This document shows, piece after piece, positions 16,408 to 25,855 of a stretch of 64,000 nt of DNA. Position numbers and translations under genes: made by a program. A model generated the notes under the pieces. The model made no database searches. It was not told the origin of the DNA and saw nothing but the letters and a program-made list of their open reading frames with translations. Source of the stretch: GCA-2731375 sp964344935 (lineage in GTDB: Bacteria; Pseudomonadota; Alphaproteobacteria; GCA-2731375); assembly GCA_964344935.1 (NCBI GenBank), contig CAYFPL010000009.1, forward strand, positions 62,001 through 126,000, in the 5' to 3' direction. The first letter of the stretch is position 1. Every line of letters begins with the position of its first letter.

Positions 16408-17805
16408 CTAGCTCTTTAACAGCCGACGAACGGAAGCCGCCGCGGTGATTTTGCCGCGGCCGCGGTAATTCTCATGGTTCTGTTCAATATCGGGCAGTTT
16501 GTAGAGATAGTTCACCATCAGGCCGGCCGCCGCTTCCAGGCCGTTGGCCGACGTATCGCCTAGCCAGTTGATCCGCTCCAACCGCGCGCCGTTGGACAGG
16601 TGGAAGTTCTCAACCGGATCCAAGGCCCGTTCGCCCCGCTTCTCCTGCAACAGGTATCGCGCTGCCAGCGTTTCGAGAACGGGGCGTAGAGCGGCGACGG
16701 CGGCCTGGTCCCGGTGCCAGTCCTCACGCGCCAGCAAGGTAAAGAGCCCTTCCCGCCCACTGCCGACGCCGGCCGCTTCCGCCAAAGCGCCGTCCTGGGT
16801 CAATTCCCATGGCGACACCTCTGTTTCCGCCAGCATGCGATCCAGCCAGGAACGGAAGCCCGGCACCGGCGAAAGTGTGGCGAAGGTCTTAAGATTTGGA
16901 AGTTCCGCGCGCAATTCGTCGACAACACGTTTGATCAGGAAATCCCCGAAACTGACCTGGGCCAGCCCGGCCTGGGCGTTGGAGATGGAATAGAAAATCG
17001 CCGTATCGGCCTTCCCTGGATCGCCTTCTGGTGCATGCAGATCCAAGAGCTCCTGAACATTGTCCGCCATACCGCTGACCAGGGCGACCTCGACGAAAAT
17101 TAGGGGTTCGTCCGGCATGCGGGGATGGAAAAAGGCAAAACAGCGGCGATCGGAATCGAGGCGGTTCTTAAGATCATCCCAGGAACGGATTTCGTGCACG
17201 GCCTCATAGGCCATGAGTTTTTCCATCAAAGCCGCTGGCGCATCCCAGGTGATACGGCGCAGATCAAGAAAGCCGATATCAAACCACGAAGCCAGCAGAC
17301 CCCGTAAATCATCATTGAGGGGACGCAGTTCTGGCGCCTCCTTCATCATGAAGATGATTTCCGCACGCATATCAACTAAAAACTTAACACCCTGCGGCAA
17401 TGCATTGAATTGAGTGAGTAATTCTACGCGCCGTGGCACGAGAGCTGCGCGCAGCTTGCGCTCCGCTTTGGCGCTTTCGGCACCGGGCTCGATTTCCTGC
17501 AGGGCGGCCATGGCAGCATCAACCCGGGTCCGATCGACGCCGTAGTCGGTAGCCAGCAGCGAGAGAAAGCGCCGCCGTCCCTCGAACCCCAGTTCCAGAT
17601 AGAAGTGTCCCAGATCAGCCGCACGGGCGCGGGCCGAGACCTCGCCGCCTCGCCGGTCAAGGCAATCCTCAATGCGCTGTTTCAGCTTCTCGACGCCGGA
17701 ATCACTTAATTCCGATGGCGCCCCGTCTCGATCCGGCAGGCCGAACAAAGCCCGCCGCAAGGGGGCCCAGGTCCGATCAAGCAAGCTATCTCGATGCAGC
17801 ATCAC
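16408..17805 (-). CDS. malonyl-CoA decarboxylase
   Basis: A 465-residue enzyme converting malonyl-CoA to acetyl-CoA and CO2. The N-terminal helical domain is followed by the acetyltransferase-fold catalytic domain. Recognisable segments are FLVDMRAEII, RRITWDAPAALMEKL, HPRMPDEPLIFVEVALV, FYSISNAQAGLAQVSFGDFL, LATLSPVPGFRSWL-type TLSPVPGF, and FHLSNGARLERINWLGD, which contains the conserved His-Ser and the Asn/Arg residues of the active site. The C-terminus NYLYKLPDIEQNHENYRG is also typical. The length matches bacterial and rhizobial MatA. No matB or matC genes are adjacent, so it may detoxify malonyl-CoA or serve propionyl/malonate metabolism. It sits 72 bp downstream of nnr. Confidence 0.94.
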   Translation of the reverse strand: MMLHRDSLLDRTWAPLRRALFGLPDRDGAPSELSDSGVEKLKQRIEDCLDRRGGEVSARARAADLGHFYLELGFEGRRRFLSLLATDYGVDRTRVDAAMAALQEIEPGAESAKAERKLRAALVPRRVELLTQFNALPQGVKFLVDMRAEIIFMMKEAPELRPLNDDLRGLLASWFDIGFLDLRRITWDAPAALMEKLMAYEAVHEIRSWDDLKNRLDSDRRCFAFFHPRMPDEPLIFVEVALVSGMADNVQELLDLHAPEGDPGKADTAIFYSISNAQAGLAQVSFGDFLIKRVVDELRAELPNLKTFATLSPVPGFRSWLDRMLAETEVSPWELTQDGALAEAAGVGSGREGLFTLLAREDWHRDQAAVAALRPVLETLAARYLLQEKRGERALDPVENFHLSNGARLERINWLGDTSANGLEAAAGLMVNYLYKLPDIEQNHENYRGRGKITAAASVRRLLKS

Positions 17806-17876
17806 AGATCCGATGGTTCATTCAAACAGAGCATGACATGGGAATGTTACCAAAATATGCAACCAGGCAAATCGTC

Positions 17877-19331
17877 TTAGACCCGCAATTTTGCGAGGAT
17901 TTTTGGCAAAGTAGGCGCCAGGTCTTCTGCGATCAGACCGGGTCCGAAATAACTGGCGCATTCGCCGTGCAACCAGGCGGCCGCGGCTGCCGCTTCAAAC
18001 GCCGGCAGACCCTGCGCCAACAAGCCGGTGCAGAATCCGGCCAGGACATCGCCAGAACCAGCTGTGGCCAGTTCCGGCGGCGCATTCGTGTTGATCGCCG
18101 CCCGGCCATTGGGGGCCGCGATGACCGTATCGGGCCCTTTTAACAGGACGACCGCGCCGCATTCCGCCGCGGCACCGCGCGCGCGTTGCAATTTGTCGCC
18201 GCGATCGTCGAACAACCGGCCGAATTCGCCATGATGCGGCGTTAGAATGCAGTTTCCATGCAAATTGCCGAACAGGCCCTTGCGCGCCCGGGCAAAGGCG
18301 GTAATGGCATCAGCATCCAGGACCGCATTCTTGCCAAGCTTCAAGGCGGTCAGCACATTGTCCCGTAATGGCTTGCCGACCCCCGCGCCTGGCCCGAGAC
18401 ATACCGCATTGAAGCGCGGATCCGACAACAGGCGCCGAAACTCCGCCACATCCCGCCAGGGACGGATCATCACAGCTGTTAGGTGGGCGGCGTTCTCCGC
18501 CAGTGCCGCCTTGGGCGAGGCCACGGTGACCAGGCCGGCGCCGGCCCTAAGCGCCGCCTCTGCCGCCAAGCGGGCTGCACCCGTCTTACCCGGCCCACCA
18601 CTCAACACCACCGCATGGCCGCGGCTATATTTATGACCTTCCGGTGAAAGTGGCGGCCACGACGGCAGCCAGAGGCCGGGTTGGTTTTCCCAAGTCCGCG
18701 GGTCGATATCAGCCAGCACAGCCTGGGGAATGCCTATGTCCACGACCTGCAACGAGCCGCAACGGCCCCGCCCGGGATAGAGCAGATGACCGGCCTTGGG
18801 GCGGAAGAATGTTACAGTCAGGGCGGCGTGAGGCGCATAGCCCAGAACCTGACCGCTGTCCCCGTGCACGCCAGACGGGGTATCGACCGCGATGATGGGC
18901 AACCTTCTGTCCTCGGCCGCCTTCAATACTGCTGCCGGCGCCCCGTCCACCTGCCTCGCGAGCCCGGCGCCGAACAGGGCGTCGACGACCAACTCTGCCC
19001 CCTGCAAGGCATTTTCATCCATGGGAGCGACGCGGCCGCGCCAGCGTTTCGCCATGATGGCGGCATCGCCTTTCAACTTGGACTTGTCGCCCAGCAATGC
19101 CAACCGCACCTTGGCGCCGGCCTTGCGCAGGTGACGGGCGATGACAAATCCGTCGCCCCCGTTATTGCCGGGTCCGCACAGAATGGTTGCCGGGCATGGT
19201 CCGAAGCGCTCCAGGATGGCTGATGCCACCTCCCCGCCGGCCGTTTCCATCAATGTTTCGCCGCTGATGTTCCGCGCCATGGCCGCCTGGTCGGCGGCAT
19301 ACATCTGGCTGACGGAGATCACCTCTGTCAT
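17877..19331 (-). CDS. nnr: bifunctional NAD(P)H-hydrate epimerase / ADP-dependent dehydratase
   Basis: A 484-residue fusion that repairs hydrated NADH and NADPH. The N-terminal YjeF/NnrE epimerase domain shows ILCGPGNNGGDGFVIARHL at about residue 50 and VDALFGAGLARQVDG at about 120. The C-terminal NnrD kinase-fold dehydratase domain carries NCILTPHHGEFGRLF, VLLKGPDTVIAAPNGRA and the catalytic NTNAPPELATAGSGDVLAG. The ATG at 19331 gives the family N-terminus MTEVISVSQMYAADQAAM and starts 5 bp after the amidase stop. The longer frame to 19535 would run back into the amidase gene and is rejected. Confidence 0.96.
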   Translation of the reverse strand: MTEVISVSQMYAADQAAMARNISGETLMETAGGEVASAILERFGPCPATILCGPGNNGGDGFVIARHLRKAGAKVRLALLGDKSKLKGDAAIMAKRWRGRVAPMDENALQGAELVVDALFGAGLARQVDGAPAAVLKAAEDRRLPIIAVDTPSGVHGDSGQVLGYAPHAALTVTFFRPKAGHLLYPGRGRCGSLQVVDIGIPQAVLADIDPRTWENQPGLWLPSWPPLSPEGHKYSRGHAVVLSGGPGKTGAARLAAEAALRAGAGLVTVASPKAALAENAAHLTAVMIRPWRDVAEFRRLLSDPRFNAVCLGPGAGVGKPLRDNVLTALKLGKNAVLDADAITAFARARKGLFGNLHGNCILTPHHGEFGRLFDDRGDKLQRARGAAAECGAVVLLKGPDTVIAAPNGRAAINTNAPPELATAGSGDVLAGFCTGLLAQGLPAFEAAAAAAWLHGECASYFGPGLIAEDLAPTLPKILAKLRV

Positions 19332-19336
19332 GGCGG

Positions 19337-20740
19337 CTATAGATCCGGCTGGCGGTCCATGGGCCGGGCCTTTTCGAATGCCTTGGCGGCGCGCAAAACC
19401 AGATCTTCTCGGAAATTGTCGCCCACGATCTGCAGGCCGACGGGCAGGCCATCCTTGGTAAATCCACAGGGGATGGAACAGGCCGGCTGCTGGCCCAGAT
19501 TGAAGGGAAAGGTAAAGGGCGTCCAGTCGGTCCAATAGGTATCGTCTGCCGGGCTGCCTGGCGGCTGCAGAAGGCCCACATCAAAGGCCGGCACTGCCAG
19601 GCTGGGCGTCAGCAACAAATCGAATTCTTGGAAAAATTCGCGTAGTTGCAGGCACAACGCCGTGCGCCCTTCCATCGCCCGCATATAGTCCAAGATTGAC
19701 AGTCTTTGCCCATCGGCGACGATTTCCGCCAGTTCGGGCTCCAACTTGGCTTTATCTTCGTCGGAAAGATGGGCAAATGCCCCGGCCGCGCCCGCCCACC
19801 AATGGGTTTTGAAAATCGCCTTCGGGTTCTCGAATCCGGGATCGCGCCGTTCCAGTGTCACGCCCAATTCGGCGAAAGCGCCAACAGCATCTGCCACGAT
19901 TTCCGCGACTTCCGGATCCACCTGGGCGTATCCCAGATCAGGGCTAAAGGCCACTTTCAGACCGGCTATACCGTCATCCAAGCCGTCGGTGAAATCGATG
20001 CCCTGATAAGGCAGGGCCGTGTGGTCCCTATGATCCGGCTGTGAAAGCACATTCAACATCAGGGCAGCGTCGGCGACGGTACGAGACATGGGCCCTACGT
20101 GGGATAGGCTGCGCATGGCACTCTCGGGATAGACCGGGACCCGGCCGAAATTGGCCTTGATGCCAAAGACACCGGTAAATCCAGCCGGAATGCGGATCGA
20201 GCCGCCGCCGTCGGAGCCTACCGCAAGCGGCCCCATATTCGCGGCTAGGGCGGCGGAAGCGCCGCCAGAAGAGCCGCCTGGCGTTTTCGCCAAATTCCAC
20301 GGATTGCGTGTCACGCCGCTTAGGGCGCTCTCGGTCAGACCTTTCCAGCCCACTTCCGGCGTCGTCGTCTTCCCCAACAGGACCGCGCCATGCTCGCGCA
20401 ACCGCGCGACACAGGGCGCATCCTCGTCCCATGGCCCGGCCGGATCCACGGTCAAGGAACCTTTCAACGTTGGCCAACCCTTGGTCAGGACCAGATCCTT
20501 GATGGTAACCGGAACGCCATCCAGAAGACCCATGGGCGCGCCCTTGGCCCAACGTTCCTGGGATGCCTTGGCGGCAGCCATTGCGCCTTCATCATCGATG
20601 ATCATGAACGCATTGATTTTGCCGTTCGCGGCGTGGATCCGGTCGAGAACGGCTTGGGTCGCCTCCACCGGCGAAAACTGACCCGATCGATATCCGGCCA
20701 GCAGTTCGTAGGCACTCAACTCGATCAGGGTCTTCGTCAT
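19337..20740 (-). CDS. amidase signature family protein
   Basis: A 467-residue amidase with the Ser-cisSer-Lys triad in place: Lys in GVPVTIKDLVLTKG at about residue 81, cis-Ser in KTPGGSSGGASAALAANMG and the nucleophile in VGSDGGGSIRIPAGFTGVFG at about 180. It hydrolyses an amide to acid and ammonia. The family includes GatA, but the gene lacks gatB or gatC neighbours and its C-terminal half (CSIPCGFTKDGLPVGLQIVG) is typical of stand-alone catabolic amidases. It is 5 bp upstream of nnr and 9 bp downstream of the Sel1-repeat gene, so it is co-transcribed with both. Confidence 0.92.
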   Translation of the reverse strand: MTKTLIELSAYELLAGYRSGQFSPVEATQAVLDRIHAANGKINAFMIIDDEGAMAAAKASQERWAKGAPMGLLDGVPVTIKDLVLTKGWPTLKGSLTVDPAGPWDEDAPCVARLREHGAVLLGKTTTPEVGWKGLTESALSGVTRNPWNLAKTPGGSSGGASAALAANMGPLAVGSDGGGSIRIPAGFTGVFGIKANFGRVPVYPESAMRSLSHVGPMSRTVADAALMLNVLSQPDHRDHTALPYQGIDFTDGLDDGIAGLKVAFSPDLGYAQVDPEVAEIVADAVGAFAELGVTLERRDPGFENPKAIFKTHWWAGAAGAFAHLSDEDKAKLEPELAEIVADGQRLSILDYMRAMEGRTALCLQLREFFQEFDLLLTPSLAVPAFDVGLLQPPGSPADDTYWTDWTPFTFPFNLGQQPACSIPCGFTKDGLPVGLQIVGDNFREDLVLRAAKAFEKARPMDRQPDL

Positions 20741-20749
20741 GGCGCCTTC

Positions 20750-21682
20750 CTAACCCTTTGGATTCCAGGCCTTGGCCTGAGCCTGGACACGGTCGATTTG
20801 ACGATTGGATAGTTGGCCGCGCAGCTTGTCGAAATGCCATTCCGCCAAACTGGGTTTCTGCACGGCGCCCAAAAGGGCCCAGAACAGCGCTTTGGCCGGA
20901 TCCTTTTGCACGCCCTCGCCAAGTATGTACATCCGGGACAACATCAACTGGGCATCGGCACTGCCGCCCTCGGCAGCCTGCCCGAAATGATGCGCCGCCG
21001 CCGGCAAGTCCTTGGACACGCCCTCACCGTGGTAATGGACGAAACCGAGATTGTAATGGGCCTTCTCCAACCCGGCTGAAGCCGCTTGGCGGAACAGAGC
21101 CGAGGCCCGCGCCTGGTCCTGCCTAACACCTTTGCCGAAGTAATAGAGGTAGCCGAGGTTTCGCATCGCCTTGGCATTGCCCAAATCGACGGCACTCTGA
21201 AACAGTTCCGCCGCTCGACCGAAATTCTGATCCACGCCGCGCCCCTGAACATGGAGTTGCGCCAGATTGCGCATGGCCTTGGCATTGTTTTGCCGCGCCG
21301 ACAAACCGTAATGTTTCGCGGCAGCCTTCAGGTCTTCCCTGACCACCTTGCCTTCTTCCAGGAAAATCCCAACGACCCGCTGGGACTCGGCATGGCCACG
21401 TTCCGCCGCCTTGCGAAACCATTCCAACGCCACTTTGCGGTCCCGCTCAACACCGTGGCCCCGGTCATATAGCAGGCCCAGCCAATATTGCGCCGTTGCA
21501 TCGCCGCTTTCGGCGCCAAGCTTGAATGCCCTTAATGCCTGCTGATAGTTGCCGTCCTCATATTCCTTTTCGGCCCGGGGTAGATCGAAGGTCTGAGCAG
21601 AGGCGCCAAAACAAACTGACATTGCGGCGACAAACAGCGCGAATGCGGCGCCCTTCAGGGCGTATGTAACGGACGATAGCAT
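20750..21682 (-). CDS. exported Sel1-repeat protein
   Basis: A 310-residue protein with a signal peptide (MLSSVTYALKGAAFALFVAAM, cleavage near GASAQ). Seven or so Sel1-like repeats follow, each of about 36 residues with the pattern A-x-x-x-LG-x-x-Y-x-x-G-x-GV. Examples are AQYWLGLLYDRGHGVERD and AHYNLGFVHYHGEGVSKD. Sel1 arrays act as protein-binding solenoids in the periplasm or envelope. The ATG at 21682 is chosen because it starts directly at the signal peptide; the frame continues upstream to 21760 with unconserved sequence. It follows the FO synthase gene by about 100 bp and overlaps nothing. Confidence 0.88.
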   Translation of the reverse strand: MLSSVTYALKGAAFALFVAAMSVCFGASAQTFDLPRAEKEYEDGNYQQALRAFKLGAESGDATAQYWLGLLYDRGHGVERDRKVALEWFRKAAERGHAESQRVVGIFLEEGKVVREDLKAAAKHYGLSARQNNAKAMRNLAQLHVQGRGVDQNFGRAAELFQSAVDLGNAKAMRNLGYLYYFGKGVRQDQARASALFRQAASAGLEKAHYNLGFVHYHGEGVSKDLPAAAHHFGQAAEGGSADAQLMLSRMYILGEGVQKDPAKALFWALLGAVQKPSLAEWHFDKLRGQLSNRQIDRVQAQAKAWNPKG

Positions 21683-21779
21683 GGGGTCACCATACGTTGC
21701 CGCCAACGCCGGAACAAGTGACGGGCCCTGTGCGGTGATTTCGTGGGAATTGAGGCCCAATCGCGGCCATCTGCCGTCC

Positions 21780-24233
21780 CTAATCGGCGCCGGTCGCCTC
21801 TAAACCAGGGCGAATCAACGGCCCGCGATCATTATCCCGTTCATATTTCCGGGCCGGGTTGTTGACCACTTCCTCCAAAGGGGCGGCCTGGAAAGAGGCC
21901 TGCACCTGTCTATCGGGCGGCGTTCCATACAGGGTAGTGCGCTGTACCGGCGTGCGGCCCACATCGCGGATCAATGCTTCCATGGCATGAGGCGGCAATT
22001 CCTGGCCATGCTCGGAACCCGCCGCCCGGGTAATGCTCTCGTTCATCAGCGTACCGCCGAGATCGTTCGCGCCGGCGTTCAAAGCGGCCTGGATGCCGTC
22101 GCGCCCCATTTTCACCCAGGAAGTCTGGATATTGTGGAAATGGGGATGCAGGGTCAGCCGTGACACCGCATGCATCAACACAGCTTCCCGATAAGTGGGT
22201 CCCATGCGAGCCCGGCCTTTGAGGTAGATCGGCGCCTCCATATGCACAAAGGGCAAGGGCACCAGTTCTGTGAAGCCCCCGGTCTTGGCCTGCAAATCGC
22301 GCAAGCGCAACAGATGCCGGGCCCAATGGATGGGCCGGTCGATATGCCCGAACATGACGGTCGCCGTGGTCCGGAAGCCGACGCGGTGCGCAGTCTCCAT
22401 GACTTCCAGCCATTGCGCCACGCTCAGTTTATCGGGGCAAAGGACGCGGCGGACTTCCTCGTCCAATATCTCGGCCGCCGTACCAGGCAGTGAACTTAAG
22501 CCGGCTTTCTGCAGCATCTCCAGGAACGTCTGCAGCGAGAGGCCCAGCGTCTGCGCACCTTGATAGACTTCCAACGGCGAGAAGGCATGAACATGCATAT
22601 CCGGTGCAGCCGCTTTCACCGCCGCCAGGATGTCGAGGTAGGTCTGGCCTGTGTATTCGGGGTGAATACCGCCCTGCATGCAGACTTCCGTCGCGCCCCG
22701 GTCCCAGGCCTCGGCCGCCCGGCGGCCGATTTCCTCCATGGACAGATCGTAGGGGCGGCCACGCAGGTTTTCGCTCAACTTACCCTTGGAAAAGGCGCAG
22801 AACTGGCATTTGAAGTAGCAGATATTGGTGTAATTGATGTTCCGCACCACGACGTAGGAAACATCATCCCCACAGACTTGGCGGCGCAACTCGTCCGCGG
22901 CCTGGGCCACCGCATCCACTTCACCGCCGCGAGCCGCGAACAGACGTTCCACTTCGTTCTCGCACAATTCGTCGCCATCCAAGGCGCGGCTGAGCAGTCG
23001 GTCAAGCTCGGGCACATGCGGCGACGGCCCAGTAATGGCCACGGGCGGGGCCGTATCTATTCCAGGCGACCAGGTATCGGTACGGGCCAGACCGGATGCA
23101 TCGATCCGGTTCAACACGGCAGCAGCGAAGCCCGGATCGAGCCACCGTTCGGCATCCTGGGCGTAGTCAGGGTAGATCGCCAGGCGTTCCACCAGGTGCT
23201 TGCCTTCCTTCGCCGTATCGTCGGCCAACTGGCGTAGATGAGGCCAAGGCGCTTCCGGGTTCACGTGATCGGGCGTCACGGGCGAGACGCCGCCCCAATC
23301 GTCGATGCCCGCATGAATTAGACTGGGGGAGTCGCCCGGGCTTAGGTTCGGTGGGGCCTGGATATGCATCTCCGCCCCAAAAATCAGCCGGGCGGCGGCG
23401 ATGCTCCAACGCAATTCGTCGATGGGCGCATCCGGCCAATCGGCCATGCGCGTATCATCCTTGGCGCGGAAGTTCTGAACGATGATCTCCTGAATATGGC
23501 CATAGCGGTCATGCAGGTCGCGCAGGGCCAAAAGCGCCTTGATGCGCTCTTCCCGCGTTTCGCCAATGCCGATCAGGATGCCGGTCGTGAAAGGAACCGC
23601 CAATTTGCCCGCCGCCTCGATCGTCGCCAGACGCACGGCAGGGTCCTTGTCGGGGGAGCCATGATGACAGGCACCCTTTTGCATCAGGCGCGGAGAAATA
23701 CTTTCCAGCATGATGCCCTGAGAAACCGAAACTTCCCGCAGCGCGGCCAGATCACTTTCCTCCATTACGCCTGGATTCAGGTGCGGCAACAGTCCGGTTT
23801 CCTCGAACACCAGCAGGGCCATTTCGCGCAGATAGGACAACGTGGTCTCGTGGCCCAATTCGGCCAATTCCTCCCGCGCCACCCGGTAGCGCAATTCGGG
23901 CTTGTCGCCCAAAGTGAAAAGCGCCTCCTTGCAGCCGGCCTCGGCGCCTGCGCGCGCGACGGCGAGCACTTCGTCCGGCGTCATGAACGCCCGCTGACCG
24001 CGCCGGGGTGGGTGAGCGAAAGTGCAATAGTGGCAGACGTCACGGCATAGCTGGGTCAGGGGAATAAAGACCTTGCGGGAATAGCTGATCAGACGGCCAT
24101 GGCCCTGATCGCGGATTTCACAGGCGGCCCGTTGCAGGACATCCAGATTGGGATATCCGGCCAGGGCCATAGCTTCCGCGCCCTCCGGGCGGCGCTGTCC
24201 CAGCCACAACTCAACTTCCCTGTTGGACGCCAT
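21780..24233 (-). CDS. fbiC: FO synthase (7,8-didemethyl-8-hydroxy-5-deazariboflavin synthase), fused CofG-CofH
   Basis: An 817-residue two-domain radical-SAM protein that builds the deazaflavin FO from tyrosine and 5-amino-6-ribitylaminouracil. The N-terminal CofG-like domain has the 4Fe-4S motif CRDVCHYC at Cys63, Cys67 and Cys70. The C-terminal CofH-like domain has CYFKCQFC at Cys472, Cys476 and Cys479. The fused form is the one found in Actinobacteria and F420-producing Proteobacteria, whereas archaea usually carry two genes. It is the last F420 gene of the reverse operon, 12 bp after cofC. Presence of both clusters indicates a functional enzyme. Confidence 0.96.
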   Translation of the reverse strand: MASNREVELWLGQRRPEGAEAMALAGYPNLDVLQRAACEIRDQGHGRLISYSRKVFIPLTQLCRDVCHYCTFAHPPRRGQRAFMTPDEVLAVARAGAEAGCKEALFTLGDKPELRYRVAREELAELGHETTLSYLREMALLVFEETGLLPHLNPGVMEESDLAALREVSVSQGIMLESISPRLMQKGACHHGSPDKDPAVRLATIEAAGKLAVPFTTGILIGIGETREERIKALLALRDLHDRYGHIQEIIVQNFRAKDDTRMADWPDAPIDELRWSIAAARLIFGAEMHIQAPPNLSPGDSPSLIHAGIDDWGGVSPVTPDHVNPEAPWPHLRQLADDTAKEGKHLVERLAIYPDYAQDAERWLDPGFAAAVLNRIDASGLARTDTWSPGIDTAPPVAITGPSPHVPELDRLLSRALDGDELCENEVERLFAARGGEVDAVAQAADELRRQVCGDDVSYVVVRNINYTNICYFKCQFCAFSKGKLSENLRGRPYDLSMEEIGRRAAEAWDRGATEVCMQGGIHPEYTGQTYLDILAAVKAAAPDMHVHAFSPLEVYQGAQTLGLSLQTFLEMLQKAGLSSLPGTAAEILDEEVRRVLCPDKLSVAQWLEVMETAHRVGFRTTATVMFGHIDRPIHWARHLLRLRDLQAKTGGFTELVPLPFVHMEAPIYLKGRARMGPTYREAVLMHAVSRLTLHPHFHNIQTSWVKMGRDGIQAALNAGANDLGGTLMNESITRAAGSEHGQELPPHAMEALIRDVGRTPVQRTTLYGTPPDRQVQASFQAAPLEEVVNNPARKYERDNDRGPLIRPGLEATGAD

Positions 24234-24245
24234 GCAAACCGATCC

Positions 24246-24902
24246 TTATGTCCCGCGCTCGTTATGCAATATCCGCCCGGCAATGCCGGAGTCACGCAGA
24301 TATCGCAGACTGCTGCTTTCCCCCTGCTGTTGACAAAACAGCCGCAGATCGTCCGGCGTGTCAATATCCAAGGCGAAACCGTCTAGTTCCAGCACCACCG
24401 GTTCGACACCAATTTCGCGCAGCATACCGCAGTGGCGGCGGAAACTGTCGGGTCCGAAAGCGGGTGTCATCAAATCGGGTGGCCACATGGCAAGGCAGTT
24501 TGTGCCGTCCCGGTCGCGGGACGGCACGACACAGGCGGCGGGCGCCGATGGCCCTATTCCGGCAATCTGCGCGACTTCCTCGCGACTGACTAGGGGAATG
24601 TCTCCGGGTACGTGCATCATCCCGGTGATGCCCTCCGATGCCAGGACTTCACCGGCTTGGCGTACGGCGGCTGAATAGCCACCCGGCTGCCGCTCCTCCA
24701 TCACACGGGCACCGGTTACCCGTGCCGCGCCCAGAGCCGCTTGATCGGCGCTGACCACCACGACGCCATCCAAGTCCGACAATACGTCCAAGACATCGTG
24801 CAGCATATGCTCGGCCAGGGCGCCGCGTTCTTTTGGCGAGAGCACGTCCGCCAACCGCTGTTTCGGGGCATCGAAGCCCTTGATCGGCACAACGGCCCAC
24901 AT
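24246..24902 (-). CDS. cofC: phospho-acid guanylyltransferase of F420 synthesis (CofC/FbiD)
   Basis: A 218-residue nucleotidyltransferase that activates 2-phospho-L-lactate, phosphoenolpyruvate or 3-phosphoglycerate with GTP. Features are WAVVPIKGFDAPKQRL at the N-terminus with the nucleotide-binding lysines, VVVVSADQAAL, MHVPGDIPLVSREEV holding the metal-binding Asp, SRDRDGTNCLAMWPPDL at about residue 140 and LDIDTPDDL. The ATG at 24902 overlaps the cofD stop by one base (TGATG) and has GAGGAG upstream; a TTG one codon earlier is less likely. Which three-carbon phospho-acid it uses cannot be read with certainty from the sequence. Confidence 0.93.
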   Translation of the reverse strand: MWAVVPIKGFDAPKQRLADVLSPKERGALAEHMLHDVLDVLSDLDGVVVVSADQAALGAARVTGARVMEERQPGGYSAAVRQAGEVLASEGITGMMHVPGDIPLVSREEVAQIAGIGPSAPAACVVPSRDRDGTNCLAMWPPDLMTPAFGPDSFRRHCGMLREIGVEPVVLELDGFALDIDTPDDLRLFCQQQGESSSLRYLRDSGIAGRILHNERGT

Positions 24903-25855
24903 CAACGGCGCAGCTCCTCTGCGAAGTTCAGGACCTCACGGGCCAGGGTCACGCGGTCCTCCAGGCTCTGCATCACCGTCATTGTCACCAGGGGCTGAAT
25001 ACCAAGGGCCGCCACCGCGTCGCCCTGCCCGGCATCGCTGTTGTCCAGCACGAAGCCGTCCAGCAGATCGCCATAATGTTCCGCGACCGCCAAGGCCGTG
25101 GACGGCATATCCATTTCCGCCATCATTTTCGCCGCGGGGCCCTTGACGGCCAGACCCGCCACGATCGGGGATACGGCGATGATCGGCGCCTTGGCTTCGC
25201 GCAATGCGGCATCGACCCCAGGCAACTTCAAAATGGGATCGATGCTGACGAAAGGATTGGATGGCGTGATGACCACAGCCCGCAAGTCGGGAGCCGCCAG
25301 TGCCGCCATAAAATCCGGTTGCGGCCGGGCCGCATCGATACCGGCAAAGTCGAAACCATTAACTTCCGGTTCGCAGCGGTCGCGCACGAAATAGTGCTGG
25401 AAGGCGAGGGAACCGCCGGCGGTGCGCACCATGGTCCGCACGGGATCGTCGGACATTGGGACGATGCGTGCCGTAATGCCCAGCTTTTCACAAATGCTCT
25501 TGGTGAACCCGGTCAGGTTGTCACCTTCGCGCAAAGCCTTGGTGCGCAGGATATGCAGGGCCAAATCCCGGTCGCCCAAGTTGAACCAATCTTCGCCGCC
25601 AAATTGCGCCACCGCTTCCATGAAGCGCCAGCCCTCATCAGCCCGGCCCCAACCCTTGTCCTGATCGCTCAGGCCGGAAAGGGTATAGGTGACCGTGTCG
25701 AGATCGGGACAGATGCTGAGGCCCATATGCTCGAAATCGTCGCCCACATTGGCCACCACCAGCAGATTGCGGCCCAGGTCCAGGCGGGAGAGACCAAGCG
25801 CCAGCTTGGCTCCGCCAACGCCGCCTGAAAGGGCAATCACTTCCCCCTGTGCCAT
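24902..25855 (-). CDS. cofD: 2-phospho-L-lactate transferase-type enzyme (CofD/FbiA)
   Basis: A 317-residue enzyme that transfers the activated phospho-acid onto FO to give F420-0 or dehydro-F420-0. The N-terminus VIALSGGVGGAKLALGLSRL is the CofD nucleotide-binding loop. VVANVGDDFEHMGLSICPDLDTVTYTLSG contains the conserved NVGDD and PDLDT motifs. VVITPSNPFVSIDPIL at about residue 200 and IIAVSPIVAGLAVKGPA complete the family pattern. Start and stop overlap cofC and cofE by one base each, showing translational coupling across the cluster. Confidence 0.96.
   Translation of the reverse strand: MAQGEVIALSGGVGGAKLALGLSRLDLGRNLLVVANVGDDFEHMGLSICPDLDTVTYTLSGLSDQDKGWGRADEGWRFMEAVAQFGGEDWFNLGDRDLALHILRTKALREGDNLTGFTKSICEKLGITARIVPMSDDPVRTMVRTAGGSLAFQHYFVRDRCEPEVNGFDFAGIDAARPQPDFMAALAAPDLRAVVITPSNPFVSIDPILKLPGVDAALREAKAPIIAVSPIVAGLAVKGPAAKMMAEMDMPSTALAVAEHYGDLLDGFVLDNSDAGQGDAVAALGIQPLVTMTVMQSLEDRVTLAREVLNFAEELRR

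Noticed and set aside
19337..20740. GatA subunit of Glu-tRNA amidotransferase
   Set aside because: The amidase signature fits, but gatC and gatB are absent and the C-terminal half looks like a stand-alone amidase.
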